Assembly: GCA_012033495.1 (NCBI GenBank)
Contig: JAAUQT010000004.1
Location: 1-64,000 of the forward strand
Reading direction: 5' to 3'
Length of the DNA: 64,000 bases
DNA from: Cyanobacteria bacterium RM1_2_2
GTDB lineage: Bacteria > Cyanobacteriota > Cyanobacteriia > Elainellales > Elainellaceae
Made by a program: the position numbers and the translations under genes. The notes below the pieces were generated by a model that saw only the letters and a program-made list of their open reading frames with translations, did not search any database and was not told the origin of the DNA. This document shows, piece by piece, positions 52,299 through 62,921 of the stretch; positions within the stretch are counted from its first letter, which is position 1; every line of letters begins with the position of its first letter.

Positions 52299-53369
52299 AT
52301 GCTGAAGACGCTTGATGTCAGCCAAATCCTGGAGGTTTTACGTCCGGTTCAAGATCCTGAACTGCGTAAGAGTCTGGTAGATCTGAATATGATCCGCAAC
52401 GTGAAGGTTGCCAATGGAGATGTGGGCTTTACGCTCGTCTTAACTACCCCTGCCTGTCCTTTGCGGCAATTTATTGTAGAAGACTGTGAGCGAGCCGTTA
52501 AAACCTTGCCCGGTGTAGAAACGGTGACAGTTGAAGTAACGGCGGAAACTCCTCAGCAAAAAGCCCTCCCCGACCGAACTGGCATTGCTGGAGTCAAAAA
52601 TATTCTAGCTGTATCAAGCGGCAAGGGGGGAGTTGGAAAAAGCACCGTCGCTGTCAATGTGGCCGTGGCTTTGGCTCAAGCGGGCGCAAAAGTGGGCTTA
52701 ATCGATGCCGATATTTATGGCCCCAACGCCCCCACCATGCTGGGCTTAGCCGACGCTAAAGTCATGGTACAGCAGGGGACAGAGGGCGAAGTGCTAGAGC
52801 CTGCTTTTAACTACGGCGTCAAGTTGGTTTCAATGGGCTTTTTGATTGATCCTGACCAGCCTGTCATTTGGCGCGGCCCAATGCTGAATGGCATCATTCG
52901 CCAATTTTTGTATCAGGTGCGCTGGGGCGAGTTAGATTATTTGATCGTAGATATGCCACCCGGTACAGGTGATGCCCAATTGACCCTCACTCAAGCCGTG
53001 CCAATGGCAGGAGCGGTCATTGTCACTACTCCGCAAACGGTGGCCCTGCTTGATGCGCGGCGCGGTCTAAAAATGTTCCAGCAGATGCAAGTTCCGGTTT
53101 TAGGCATCGTGGAGAACATGAGCTACTTTATTCCACCCGATTTACCCGATCGCCAGTATGATTTATTTGGCTCAGGTGGCGGCGCTAGAACAGCGAAAGA
53201 ACTCGATTTGCCGTTGCTGGGCTGTGTGCCGCTGGAAATGTCGCTGCGGGAAGGCGGAGATCGGGGTATTCCTATTGTGGTTGATCGCCCTGAATCTGCT
53301 TCTGCCAAAGCCTTAACTGAAGTTGCTCAACAGATTGCAGCAAGAGTTTCGGTTGCAGCCTTGAGTTGA
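52299..53369 (+). CDS. mrp: Mrp/NBP35-family Fe-S carrier ATPase
   Basis: Walker A SSGKGGVGKSTVAVNVAVALA, DADIYGPNAPTMLGL, DMPPGTGDAQLTLTQ; N-terminal MIP18/DUF59-like domain. The ORF track starts 24 nt further upstream at a GTG. Confidence 0.93.
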   Translation: MLKTLDVSQILEVLRPVQDPELRKSLVDLNMIRNVKVANGDVGFTLVLTTPACPLRQFIVEDCERAVKTLPGVETVTVEVTAETPQQKALPDRTGIAGVKNILAVSSGKGGVGKSTVAVNVAVALAQAGAKVGLIDADIYGPNAPTMLGLADAKVMVQQGTEGEVLEPAFNYGVKLVSMGFLIDPDQPVIWRGPMLNGIIRQFLYQVRWGELDYLIVDMPPGTGDAQLTLTQAVPMAGAVIVTTPQTVALLDARRGLKMFQQMQVPVLGIVENMSYFIPPDLPDRQYDLFGSGGGARTAKELDLPLLGCVPLEMSLREGGDRGIPIVVDRPESASAKALTEVAQQIAARVSVAALS

Positions 53370-53487
53370 GATTTCTGAGCAAAGATATCCCTTGGGGTTG
53401 GGGCAGGTTTGCTCAAGGATCGGTTGCCAGATGATTTCATCATTCAACCTGCCCATACAGGTATTTTGTTTTCTAGAAATCTTCTAG
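53366..53487 (+). repeat. Family-1-related repeat, diverged copy F
   Basis: TTGAGATTTCTGAGC...GGGGCAGGTTTGCTCAAGG...CAACCTGCCCATACAGGTATTTTGTTTTCTAGAAATCTTCTA; overlaps the mrp TGA stop. Confidence 0.7.
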
Positions 53488-53512
53488 GTTTGCATTCGCT
53501 TTTTTTGAACTC

Positions 53513-54769
53513 ATGCTGCAAAAATCTCTGAGCCGCATTAGCTGGAAGTCCTTAATCCAGCCTTGGCAAGAAATTGATTGGCTGCTGCTGCTCCTACCAG
53601 TCGGGCTAACCCTATTTGGTGGAATTACGATCCGCAGTACCCAACTCCACCTAGGGGCAACAGTGTGGTGGCAGCACTGGGTTACAGGTATTGTCGGGCT
53701 GATTGCAGCACTCTTGATTGCCCGCTGCCGCTACGAAAACTTGATGCAGTGGCGCTGGATTATTTATGGCATCACCAATCTGACACTGCTCATCGTGATT
53801 TTTATCGGCACGACTGCCAACGGTGCTCAAAGTTGGGTGACAATTGGCACTTTTAATCTCCAGCCTTCAGAGTTTGCCAAAGTCGGTGTGATTATTACAC
53901 TTGCCGCCGTTCTCCATGAACATGGGGCTAGCTCGGTCGGCATGGTGATCAAAACTCTGGCAATTACGGCACTTCCGTGGATGTTGATTTTGCTCCAGCC
54001 TGATCTAGGCACTTCTCTGGTATTCGGCGCCATTACGCTAGGAATGCTGTATTGGGCAAACGCTAATCCGGGTTGGCTGATTTTATTAGTTTCACCGATT
54101 GTTTCTGCCATTCTTTTCGGCATTTTTTTACCGGGCTGGCTGGCGTGGGTGGCGCTGATGATGCTGGTGGCGTGGCGTTCTTTGCCGTGGCAGATTACAG
54201 GTAGCTTTGCGGCAGCAGTTGTAAATTTAACCGCAGGCGGCTTAGGTAGCTTTGTCTGGCAGAACATCTTGAAGGCGTATCAGCGCGATCGGTTAACGCT
54301 GTTTCTTGACCCAGACAAAGATCCATTAGGAGGAGGATATCACCTGATTCAGTCACGAATTGCAATTGGGGCAGGTCAGTTAATGGGGCGAGGCTTAAAC
54401 CAGGGAACCCAAACGCAGCTAAATTTCATTCCCGAACAGCATACTGATTTCATTTTCTCGGCAATTGGGGAAGAGTTTGGATTTGTTGGCTGTCTGCTGG
54501 TGCTGCTGGTGTTTTGGCTGATTTGTTTGCGGCTCGTCATCATTGCCCAAAACGCCAAAGATAACTTCGGGTCACTGCTGGCAGTTGGCGTTTTGTCGAT
54601 GATTATTTTTCAAATGCTCATTAACATTGGCATGACGATCGGGCTAGCCCCCATTACAGGCATTCCTTTACCGTGGCTGAGTTACGGGCGTTCCGCGCTA
54701 TTGACCAACTTCCTTGCCTTGGGAATTGTGGAATCGGTGAGCAACTACCGACACCGCCTGAAGTTTTAA
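53513..54769 (+). CDS. rodA: RodA/FtsW-family SEDS protein, RodA-like
   Basis: LQPSEFAKVGVIITLAAVLHEHG, LLQPDLGTSLVFGAITLGMLYWA, PEQHTDFIFSAIGEEFGFVGCLLVLLVF, GIPLPWLSYGRSALLTNFLALGIVESV. Confidence 0.9.
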   Translation: MLQKSLSRISWKSLIQPWQEIDWLLLLLPVGLTLFGGITIRSTQLHLGATVWWQHWVTGIVGLIAALLIARCRYENLMQWRWIIYGITNLTLLIVIFIGTTANGAQSWVTIGTFNLQPSEFAKVGVIITLAAVLHEHGASSVGMVIKTLAITALPWMLILLQPDLGTSLVFGAITLGMLYWANANPGWLILLVSPIVSAILFGIFLPGWLAWVALMMLVAWRSLPWQITGSFAAAVVNLTAGGLGSFVWQNILKAYQRDRLTLFLDPDKDPLGGGYHLIQSRIAIGAGQLMGRGLNQGTQTQLNFIPEQHTDFIFSAIGEEFGFVGCLLVLLVFWLICLRLVIIAQNAKDNFGSLLAVGVLSMIIFQMLINIGMTIGLAPITGIPLPWLSYGRSALLTNFLALGIVESVSNYRHRLKF

Positions 54770-54775
54770 CTACAG

Positions 54776-54805
54776 TTGATCACTTCTGAATTGATCACTT
54801 CTGAA
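54776..54805. repeat. 15-bp perfect tandem repeat, 2 copies
   Basis: ttgatcacttctgaa x2 just after rodA. Confidence 0.85.
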
Positions 54806-54964
54806 TCAACAGGTCAAAACTACAAAAGATTTGCGGGCTATAGTTTAAGCTCTTGAGATTAAAAAATTCTATCAATTTGCAGATCGGAGACGGGTTGAGA
54901 TAAGGCTAGAATGCCGTATTCTAAGGAAGAACGTCCATACTATTAATGAACAACTTACTCAACC

Positions 54965-55162
54965 ATGATGATTCTGCCAGGTTCAGCCGTTCGCGTTACC
55001 AACGTCAATGATATTTACTATGGCTATCAGGGTTTAGTCCAACGCATCAGTAGCGGCAACGTTGCAGTCCTGTTTGAAGGTGGCAACTGGGATAAGCTGA
55101 TTACGTTTAAGATAGCCGAATTAGAGCTTGTAGACGCAACAGCCGGACGCGGTAAGAAATAG
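54965..55162 (+). CDS. ndhS: NAD(P)H-quinone oxidoreductase subunit S
   Basis: [55 protein letters not shown]. Confidence 0.87.
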   Translation: MMILPGSAVRVTNVNDIYYGYQGLVQRISSGNVAVLFEGGNWDKLITFKIAELELVDATAGRGKK

Positions 55163-55167
55163 CGCTC

Positions 55168-55934
55168 ATGCGGTTGCCCTTGCCTCAGTTTGAATCGCAA
55201 AATCGTCACCCTGGCTACATTGCCGAGGTGGTGGAAACTGCGACGACTGAATTTTTGGCTCAGTGCTTAGAGCCAGAAGATCTCAGCTTTGCCATGATGC
55301 CACCGTTTGGCAGTTGGGTAAAAGCTCAGGACGAAGATTCAGGCAATCAAATTTACGCAATTATTTATCACGTTACCACCAGCCCAATTGATTCTGTTCA
55401 TCGGGCTAGAGCTTTAGGACTGTCGTTGCAAGAACTCCGAGAACAACAGCCGCAGATCTTCGCCATGCTGAAAACGGAATTCCGTGCCGCGATTGTGGGC
55501 TACCAGCCGCTCTACTCTGGCCGCAACACTTCTGCCAGTGACCTGTCTACCCGCAATAAATCTGCCCAAAATGGCTCTGCCCAAAATAAATCTGCCCAAA
55601 ATGGCTCTGCCCAAAACGGTTCGAGTCGTCAGCTTGAACTTGATGCAGTCGTGTATCAACATCTGCCACCCCGACCACCGCAAGTCCATCAGCAGTTTAC
55701 TACTGCGAATCCGAAGAAGTAGTTCACTTTAGCGAAAAGCTAGATTTTTTGAGAACCCTGTTGCAGGTAAATGGCGCACCCGTCGATGGGTTGGCAGCAG
55801 CAGCCATCCGAGAAATTTATCGCTTGCGTAAAGCCGATCGAAGCTGGCTTGTACAGGCAGGACGAATGCTTAGCCTTTTACTTAAAGACGATTACGATCG
55901 ATTACGGATTATTCTGAGCCAGATTCATCTTTAG
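55168..55934 (+). CDS. HAS-barrel-type cyanobacterial protein, split by a 1-nt frameshift near 55696-55698
   Basis: ORF 55168-55722 joins to ORF 55749-55934 as ...HQQF-YYCESEEVVHFSEKLDFLRTLLQVNGAPVDGLAAAAIREIYRLRKADRSWLVQAGRMLSLLLKDDYDRLRIILSQIHL when one T is restored. Confidence 0.75.
55548..55622 (+). repeat. in-frame short coding repeat (NKSAQ/NGSAQ)
   Basis: aataaatctgcccaaaatggctctgcccaaaataaatctgcccaaaatggctctgcccaaaac; 15-bp unit. Confidence 0.85.
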
Positions 55935-56208
55935 TTAAAGTAATGAGTCAATTGGTTTTTGCCGATCGAGATAATTGACTAACCTTTAGCTTCGAGTGTC
56001 CCTTATGGGTTCACCTTGAAGCAGCGCTAACAAAGATGGCTATCGTATCAGAATTCTCCAATCCAATTTGTTTGCAAATTGTGATAGCTCCCTGTCGATA
56101 ACCACCAGAAAGTGAACTGCTGGCAAATTGTTAAGGTGTAGTGCTTGCCAGCAAAGTATTTGCATTCTCGCTATATAAACTTAAAGCCACCCCCTATCAC
56201 TTAAATCT

Positions 56209-58296
56209 ATGCAGCTTGAGCCAATCGTTTCCTTCGCAATTTTGCTGGCAGTGATTTTAATCGTGCCGCTTTGCTTCGAGCGGTTAAAGCTACCTGGATT
56301 ATTGGGTTTGCTGTTGGCAGGTGTGGCTTTGGGCCAGAACGGATTCAACCTGCTCGATCACGATTCAGAGACGATGAAACTGCTCTCTGGCATTGGTCTA
56401 GTCTATCTGCTATTTGTGGCAGGTTTAGAGATTGATCTAGAGCAGTTCAAAGCCACAAAGCACCGTTCAGCAGGGTTTGGCTTTTTCACATTCGCAGTAC
56501 CGCTGATTACCGGAACGATAGTGGGGCGAGTTTTTGGCTTTGATTGGAATGCATCGGTGCTGATTGGTTCCTTGTTTGCTTCCCATACGCTGCTTGCCTA
56601 CCCGATTGTCAGCCGACTTGGACTTGTTACCAACGAAGCGATTATTGTCACCATTGGCGCGACAATTTTTACAGACATTGGCGCATTGCTGGTGTTAGCG
56701 ATTTGCGTTGGCATCAACAAAGGTAATTTTAGTGCGCTGAGCCTAGCGAGCCTGTTGCTTTCACTGTTGATCTACTCGGCGATTGTGCTGTTTGGCTTCA
56801 ACTGGTTAGGCAAAGCATTTTTTCGGCGTTCTGGTGATGAAGAAGGCAATCAGTTTTTATTCGTTTTGCTGGTGGTATTTCTATCATCCTTGGGGGCAGA
56901 ACTGATCGGCGTTGAGAAAATTATTGGCGCGTTTTTGGCAGGGCTAGCGGTCAACAACATTGTGGGTGATGGCCCAGTCAAAGAAAAAATTCTGTTTGTC
57001 GGCAATGTGCTGTTCATTCCCATTTTCTTCGTCGATATTGGCTTGCTGCTTGATCTGCCTGCCTTTATCCGCAGTTTAAGTTCCATTTGGCTAACGTTAG
57101 CGATTGTGACAGGGTTGATTTTCAGCAAGTTTTTAGCAGCCCTGTTTGCCAAACTCACCTACCGCTATAGCTGGCGAGAAGGGATTACGATGTGGTCGCT
57201 GTCAATGCCCCAAGTCGCCGCCACGCTAGCAGCCACTTTTGTTGGCTATCGAGAAGGAATGCTGACAGAAGATGTGCTCAACAGCGTCATTGTGCTGATG
57301 CTGGTCACGGCAACCCTGGGGCCGCTGATTACGGCACGAGCCGCCGCCGGATTAACGCCAGCAGTTACTCTTCTGGCAACCGAGCCAGTTAATCCGGTGA
57401 TTGAAGAGCCGCTCGATCCTCCAGGTTCCACCATCGTCGTGCCAGTCTATAACCCCACCACTCAGCGTCATCTGCTGGAAATGGCATCCTTGCTGGCTCG
57501 GCATCACGATGGGCGAATTGTGCCGATTACAGTCACGCTGGGTCACGTGCATATGGACGCTCCAGAGCTAGAAGGCGCGTTGCAGCGCAATCAGGACTTG
57601 TTAACTCAGGCAACCCAACTGAGTCGGGAATTTGGAGCGTTAGTTGAGCCGATTTTGCGCATTGATGACGATATTGCTCAGGGCATCAGCCGCGCCAGTC
57701 GAGAACAAGATGCCAACCTGATTGTGATGGGCTGGAGTCAAACATCAGGACTGCGGGCGAGGCTGTTTGGGAACTTGATTGACCGAGTTCTGTGGTCGTC
57801 GCATTGTCCGGTGGCCGTGACTCGGCTGTTGTGCCCTCCAAGGGAAATGCACCGGATTTTAGTCCCGATTGAAGCCTCAACCCGCAAAGCGCTCAAAGCG
57901 ATCCAATTTGCCATGATTCTGGCAGAAGCTAACCAAGCTGAAGTCACGCTGCTGCATGTGGCTGATCCCTACAGTTCGCCTGAACGCATGGCATGGCTCG
58001 AAACAGAGCTAGAGTTTATGGCAACACAAATGAAAACAGAAGTGAAACCACAAATTCAAATGATCAGCGCTGAAGATGTGGTGGGAACGATTGTGGAACA
58101 AGCGCGCGCCTTTGATTTGGTGATCTTACGCACCCATCCCCAGCGGAGCAACACCATTGGCGACATAAACATGAGCGACATTACCACCTCAGTGGTGAAG
58201 CAACTTCAGTGCTCGATTGTGTTGTTGGGTGAGCCGCAGCATCGGACAACCTCTACTCCTGGGTATCGGTTACGCGCCAACTCAGTTTCAGGTTGA
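56209..58296 (+). CDS. Kef/CPA2-type cation:proton antiporter with C-terminal universal stress protein domains
   Basis: N-terminal PLCFERLKLPGLLGLLLAGVALGQNG; C-terminal USP motifs VMGWSQTSGLRARLFGNLIDRVLWSSHCPVAVTRL and RILVPIEASTRKALKAIQFAMILAE. Confidence 0.9.
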   Translation: MQLEPIVSFAILLAVILIVPLCFERLKLPGLLGLLLAGVALGQNGFNLLDHDSETMKLLSGIGLVYLLFVAGLEIDLEQFKATKHRSAGFGFFTFAVPLITGTIVGRVFGFDWNASVLIGSLFASHTLLAYPIVSRLGLVTNEAIIVTIGATIFTDIGALLVLAICVGINKGNFSALSLASLLLSLLIYSAIVLFGFNWLGKAFFRRSGDEEGNQFLFVLLVVFLSSLGAELIGVEKIIGAFLAGLAVNNIVGDGPVKEKILFVGNVLFIPIFFVDIGLLLDLPAFIRSLSSIWLTLAIVTGLIFSKFLAALFAKLTYRYSWREGITMWSLSMPQVAATLAATFVGYREGMLTEDVLNSVIVLMLVTATLGPLITARAAAGLTPAVTLLATEPVNPVIEEPLDPPGSTIVVPVYNPTTQRHLLEMASLLARHHDGRIVPITVTLGHVHMDAPELEGALQRNQDLLTQATQLSREFGALVEPILRIDDDIAQGISRASREQDANLIVMGWSQTSGLRARLFGNLIDRVLWSSHCPVAVTRLLCPPREMHRILVPIEASTRKALKAIQFAMILAEANQAEVTLLHVADPYSSPERMAWLETELEFMATQMKTEVKPQIQMISAEDVVGTIVEQARAFDLVILRTHPQRSNTIGDINMSDITTSVVKQLQCSIVLLGEPQHRTTSTPGYRLRANSVSG

Positions 58297-59641
58297 CCCA
58301 AAAGTTCCACAGCGTCACCGCAGCAATGGCAATCAGGTTGGCAAGATAGCGATTCAGTCCAAACAGATTAAATAGCAGATTCAGCAGCAGCACATTTAAG
58401 ATCAGCCCCGCTAAACAGACGAGGTTGAACTTAAACAGCCGCTTGAGTCGCTTTTGCCAACCCTGTTGCCGACTAGAAATATCGCCAAACGTCCAAGCAT
58501 CATTCCAGAGAAAATTGTTGATGATGGCAACCTCAGAGGCAATGATTTTGCTGCGAGTCAGTCCCCAACCCAGAGTCGATGGGTCGCTGAGCAGGTATAG
58601 CATCGTCATATCCACAAAAACGCCGCTCAACCCAACCACGCCAAATCGCAAAAACCGCTGCAACGGAAGCTGATATTTTTGGCGAAATTGGGCAATTCTT
58701 CCCTGTGAGCGCAGCCGCACCAAATGCAGCAAATAGTCGGTATATTGTCGCCACGTCACCTTACTTTCGCCCTGCTTGCGTTCTTGAAACACATAGCCTA
58801 CTTCTGCCACCTGCCGGATCTCGCCACGCCCCAAAATTTCTAGCAGAATTTTGTAACCCAACGGATTCAGCGTCCGGTTGGCAATCGCCTGTCGCCGTAC
58901 TAAAAAGTAGCCGCTCATCGGATCAGAAACCCGCCCCACCACTTGAGGTAAAATCAACAGCCCCACCACTTGAGCGCCCCGCGACAAAAACCGCCGCAGC
59001 AAACTCCATTCGCTGACGCCACCCCCTTCGACATGACGACTAGCCACTGCCAAATCTGCGCCTTGCTCAATTGCCTCCAATAGTTTAAGCAGCACTTCTG
59101 GTGGATGTTGCAAATCGCCATCGATTACGCCAAGAATCTCTCCTTTGGCTGCCTGCCAACCGCGAATCACTGCCGTAGACAACCCCCGTTCCGTTTGCCG
59201 CCGCATCACTCGCAGTTGGGGATAATCGACCGTGAGGGCTTGAGCCGTTTCCCAGGTGCGATCGGGACTGTCATCATCTACCACAATCAGTTCATAGCTT
59301 TGGGGCAAGGTTTGATCCAGCAGGCTGCTGAGTTGATGCACCATCACAGCCACATTCTGCCCTTCGTTATAGGTCGGGATCACCAGCGAAAACCGAATCT
59401 GCTGAGCAGGTGGCGATAATTTGGGTTCAGATTCCTCTGGATTAGGTAATACTGCTGGCTTCAGGTCATCAGCCCCCTGTGCAGGCATAGCAGGAATGTG
59501 TAGCGAACCAGACCGTGAAGGCAAGAGCGGCTCAGACGGCAGTGCGCCCATCAAGAGACGATGGAATTTCGCTAAAGATTGAGTTAAGACTGGCACAAGT
59601 GGGAAGCGAGCCGATAGAACTAAATTGGGATTGGATCTCAT
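58253..59641 (-). CDS. GT2 (dolichol-phosphate-mannosyltransferase-like) fused to a GtrA-like membrane domain
   Basis: FSLVIPTYNEGQNVAVMVHQLSSLL...VVDDDSPDRTW...GVIDGDLQHPPEVL; C-terminal FLRFGVVGLSGVFVDMTMLYLL, FLWNDAWTF, NFWVNLKLSW. Confidence 0.9.
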   Translation of the reverse strand: MRSNPNLVLSARFPLVPVLTQSLAKFHRLLMGALPSEPLLPSRSGSLHIPAMPAQGADDLKPAVLPNPEESEPKLSPPAQQIRFSLVIPTYNEGQNVAVMVHQLSSLLDQTLPQSYELIVVDDDSPDRTWETAQALTVDYPQLRVMRRQTERGLSTAVIRGWQAAKGEILGVIDGDLQHPPEVLLKLLEAIEQGADLAVASRHVEGGGVSEWSLLRRFLSRGAQVVGLLILPQVVGRVSDPMSGYFLVRRQAIANRTLNPLGYKILLEILGRGEIRQVAEVGYVFQERKQGESKVTWRQYTDYLLHLVRLRSQGRIAQFRQKYQLPLQRFLRFGVVGLSGVFVDMTMLYLLSDPSTLGWGLTRSKIIASEVAIINNFLWNDAWTFGDISSRQQGWQKRLKRLFKFNLVCLAGLILNVLLLNLLFNLFGLNRYLANLIAIAAVTLWNFWVNLKLSWRVTDTQE

Positions 59642-59912
59642 TAGGTCGCCACCGTGACAAATCTAGATAAGGAATTAAGCGAATTTACTGAGTAGATTGC
59701 TTTAAAAACTCTTGCTTTATACGTCTGTGAGATTTAAGAAGATTTAAATCGACTGCTCAGTCTGGGTGCTCAGGAATGCTTTCGTTCGACTACAAGACTC
59801 GATTTTAGGCGCAAATGCTTCTGATAGCGCAGTCAATTCGGGTGCGAGCAAACCAAGCAGAGGAATGAATTGCCGAATCACAAATTCATTGAGATATCAA
59901 ACTTTGTAAACG

Positions 59913-61664
59913 ATGTTGACACCCAGTAACCACCAGAACGGCAATACCCCCATTAAAAGCGATCACCAACATGATGCCCAAACTCGTGCCCTAGAGGGGT
60001 CACGGTCGAGGTGGTGGCAGTTGCTCATTTTAGGTTGCCTCATAGCAGGGTTACTGCTTCGCTGCGTTAATTTGGGCGACAAAGTTTACTGGTATGACGA
60101 AGCTTTTACCCTCCTGCGAATTTCTGGTCACACTGAAGCAGAAGCCGTCCAAGCCTTGACGAGCCAGCAAGCTGATCCTCTAGATGCCCAACTAGACGCT
60201 CAACTCACTAACAGTCCACGCCTGTTTGATCCAACTGCATTTCAGCCCTACCAGCAGCTAAACCCCGATCGAGGCGTAGGGGATACCATTCGCGGTCTGG
60301 CTCTCGAAGAGCCTCAGCATACTCCCCTCTACTATGGGTTGGCTCGACTGTGGGCAGGCTGGTTCGGCGATTCGATTGCCGCAGTTCGCAGTTTGTCAGT
60401 GCTAGCCAGTGTACTCGCTTTGCCGGCAATGGCTTGGCTTTGCTGGGAGTTGTTTCGGTCATCCTCGGCGGCTGGGTTGGGTACGGCCATACTGGCGGTT
60501 TCGCCGTTTCAAGTGGTCTATGCTCAAGAAGCCCGCCCCACTGCCCTCTGGACAACGACGATCTTGATAGCCAGCGCCGCGTTATTACAAGCCATTCGCA
60601 AACCCAACCAAACCGCCTGGTTAATTTATGGCATCGCGTTGGTGACTAGCTTTTATAGCTATTTGTTTTCAGGTTTTGTTGCCATCGCCCACACGATTTA
60701 TGTGCTGTGGACAGAACGACTGCAATTGACTAAAACCCTGCTATTTTTCGTGATGGTACTCAGTGCTAGCGTGCTGCTGTTTTCGCCGTGGCTGCTGATT
60801 ATTGCCACCAATTCCACTCAGTTGAATACGGTGACAAACTGGGTGACGGTCGATCATCAGTTCACCTTGCTGAGCCTGATGCAGATATGGGCTTATCACC
60901 TGATTTTGCCTTTCGTCGATTCCGGTGAATTGGTATTACCGTTGGCACTGCGCATCCTAGATGATCTGATCCGTTGGTGCATTCGGCTCCTGTTAATCTA
61001 TTCGGTGTGGCGGCTGTGGCGGCAGGAGTCTCTGCGAGTGTGGCTGTTTGTGTTTCTGCTAGCAGGTGTGCCTGTCCTCATGCTAACCCTCCCCGATTTG
61101 CTGTCGGGTGGCCAGCGCTCAACCATTCCCCGCTACTTAGTGCCCGTTTATCTGGGCTTTCAACTCGCCGTTGTTTATGGGCTGTCGCAGCAGTGGAGCC
61201 ATCATAACGTTCGTCAATGGCAAAAGCGGATCTGGGCAACGCTTACGGTTTTAGTCCTGACGGTCGGGCTGGTTTCTAGTGTGGTGATTAGCCAATCTGA
61301 AAGCTGGTGGAACAAAGTCCACAACACAAACGTGCCGAGGTTGGCACAAACCATTAACCAAACCGAGCGCCCTTTGATTATTAGCGACGCCGAAATCAGC
61401 GATTTGTTTGCACTCAGCTACTACCTTGAGCCGAAGGTACGCCTGTTGTTGCGGCCCCAGTGCTATGCCTGCCAAGTAACCGATCGCAGCTTGGTAGACA
61501 GCCCCTATCTGCCGTCCCTCCCTAGCGGGTTTAGCGATGTCTTTCTTTATCATCCGCGCCCTTCTGCAACGTGGCTCAATCGGCTGCAACAAGCCCCTTA
61601 CTCGGTCAAGCCTCTGTCAGAAGGATTTAATCAATGGTTTTGGCAGATTGAACAAAGCCAGTAG
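59913..61664 (+). CDS. glycosyltransferase family 39-like membrane protein
   Basis: VNLGDKVYWYDEAFTLLRISGHTEAEA, EPQHTPLYYGLARLW, multiple TM segments; paralog-like to 2986-4815. Confidence 0.78.
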   Translation: MLTPSNHQNGNTPIKSDHQHDAQTRALEGSRSRWWQLLILGCLIAGLLLRCVNLGDKVYWYDEAFTLLRISGHTEAEAVQALTSQQADPLDAQLDAQLTNSPRLFDPTAFQPYQQLNPDRGVGDTIRGLALEEPQHTPLYYGLARLWAGWFGDSIAAVRSLSVLASVLALPAMAWLCWELFRSSSAAGLGTAILAVSPFQVVYAQEARPTALWTTTILIASAALLQAIRKPNQTAWLIYGIALVTSFYSYLFSGFVAIAHTIYVLWTERLQLTKTLLFFVMVLSASVLLFSPWLLIIATNSTQLNTVTNWVTVDHQFTLLSLMQIWAYHLILPFVDSGELVLPLALRILDDLIRWCIRLLLIYSVWRLWRQESLRVWLFVFLLAGVPVLMLTLPDLLSGGQRSTIPRYLVPVYLGFQLAVVYGLSQQWSHHNVRQWQKRIWATLTVLVLTVGLVSSVVISQSESWWNKVHNTNVPRLAQTINQTERPLIISDAEISDLFALSYYLEPKVRLLLRPQCYACQVTDRSLVDSPYLPSLPSGFSDVFLYHPRPSATWLNRLQQAPYSVKPLSEGFNQWFWQIEQSQ

Positions 61665-61680
61665 AGCCAAGCTCCCTCCT

Positions 61681-61812
61681 CTAGGACTGTGATTCCATTC
61701 CAGCGAGAACCCTGACCCTGGCAAGGCGACAGCCTCTAGCCTATTTTTGGAGGCGGGCGCGATCCGGCGGATGCGGCCAGCGTTTGACCATTAATGGATG
61801 ACGTCCTCTAGG
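61681..61812. repeat. Family-3 dispersed repeat, full-length diverged copy
   Basis: ctaggactgtgattccattccagcgagaaccctgaccctggcaaggcgacagcctctagcctatttttggaggcgggcgcgatccggcggatgcggccagcgtttgaccattaatggatgacgtcctctaggg aligns along its length with 35664-35795. Confidence 0.85.
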
Positions 61813-62777
61813 GCAACCGTCTGACCCAATTCTGCGGAACGACCAGCGGCATCGGCTACTTTGAGGGCATACAGGCTGGCGGCTGACGAAACATAGAGCG
61901 GGGTTCCGGTGGTGAGGTGATCCAACACCATCGCTGTGTCTTTGGCGAAGAGTCCGCGACGGCTGCCCATATCCAGGGTTTGGGTCTGTTCGGCAGTGAT
62001 TAGCGTGCCCTGTTCGCCGTCGATCAAAATTCCGCCCTGCTGACCGTGAATTTCTAACGTGCGGTTGCTTTGCCAAATGGCCTCGCCCTTCCCGTAAACT
62101 ACTTCTGCGACTAAGCCGCTCATAAACCGCAGTTGGGCTGTACACAAACAAGTCGTGAACTGATCCTGCTCATCCGTAGAACTCTCCCAGTCCGCCTGAC
62201 AGGATACAGTTGCCACCTGCCCAAACAAATCTGTGAGGCGGTGAATTCGAGAAACAGCCCCAACGAAAGGAAAGCCAAACTGTTCGCGGGAATATGTCCA
62301 TTTTTGCGGCGCAGGACGCTGAGCCATCAGGTTGGTGTATCGGACATAAAAGGGGGTTCCGATAGCAGGTAGGCTGTTGCGGATGGCTAAATGAATGCCG
62401 CTCAAAAGCTCAATGTGTTCCACATGCAAAAGGCGATTTTGCTGCTGTGCCAGTTGAATCAGCGACTCGGCTTCGCTGAAACTGAGAGCCAGCGGATATT
62501 CCACCACCACATGCTTGCCTGCCTGAAGCGCCGCCCGCACCATCAGCCCGTGATCTCGATTGATCGTCGCAATCACCATCAGATCTACATCGCTGCGATC
62601 AACTAACTTCGCCCAATCTGCCGCTTCTGCCCCGTAGGATTCACCAAAGCTTTGGGCCTTCTCGATTGTGTGACCTGCTACTGCGATCAACTGCGAGCGA
62701 GGATCGGCTTGCAAGCTTTCAGCCCTGACTTTGGCGGCATATCCGGTGCCAATTAATCCAACTCGAATCGGGTGCAT
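61791..62777 (-). CDS. Gfo/Idh/MocA-family oxidoreductase
   Basis: IRVGLIGTGYAAKVRAESLQADPRSQLIAVAG N-terminal Rossmann motif; GKHVVVEYPLALSFSEAESLIQLA. Confidence 0.9.
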   Translation of the reverse strand: MHPIRVGLIGTGYAAKVRAESLQADPRSQLIAVAGHTIEKAQSFGESYGAEAADWAKLVDRSDVDLMVIATINRDHGLMVRAALQAGKHVVVEYPLALSFSEAESLIQLAQQQNRLLHVEHIELLSGIHLAIRNSLPAIGTPFYVRYTNLMAQRPAPQKWTYSREQFGFPFVGAVSRIHRLTDLFGQVATVSCQADWESSTDEQDQFTTCLCTAQLRFMSGLVAEVVYGKGEAIWQSNRTLEIHGQQGGILIDGEQGTLITAEQTQTLDMGSRRGLFAKDTAMVLDHLTTGTPLYVSSAASLYALKVADAAGRSAELGQTVALEDVIH

Positions 62778-62921
62778 AAGGTTGACTGATTCCGTTAAGG
62801 TTAAGTATTGCAGTGCTGGGTACTGAAGCAGAGTTCAACAGCAGAGTTCAACCTGACGAGAGTGCACTTTCGCCACTGCCATGTTCTATTTTCTATCTGT
62901 TTCTTTACCCGTTAAACGCTC

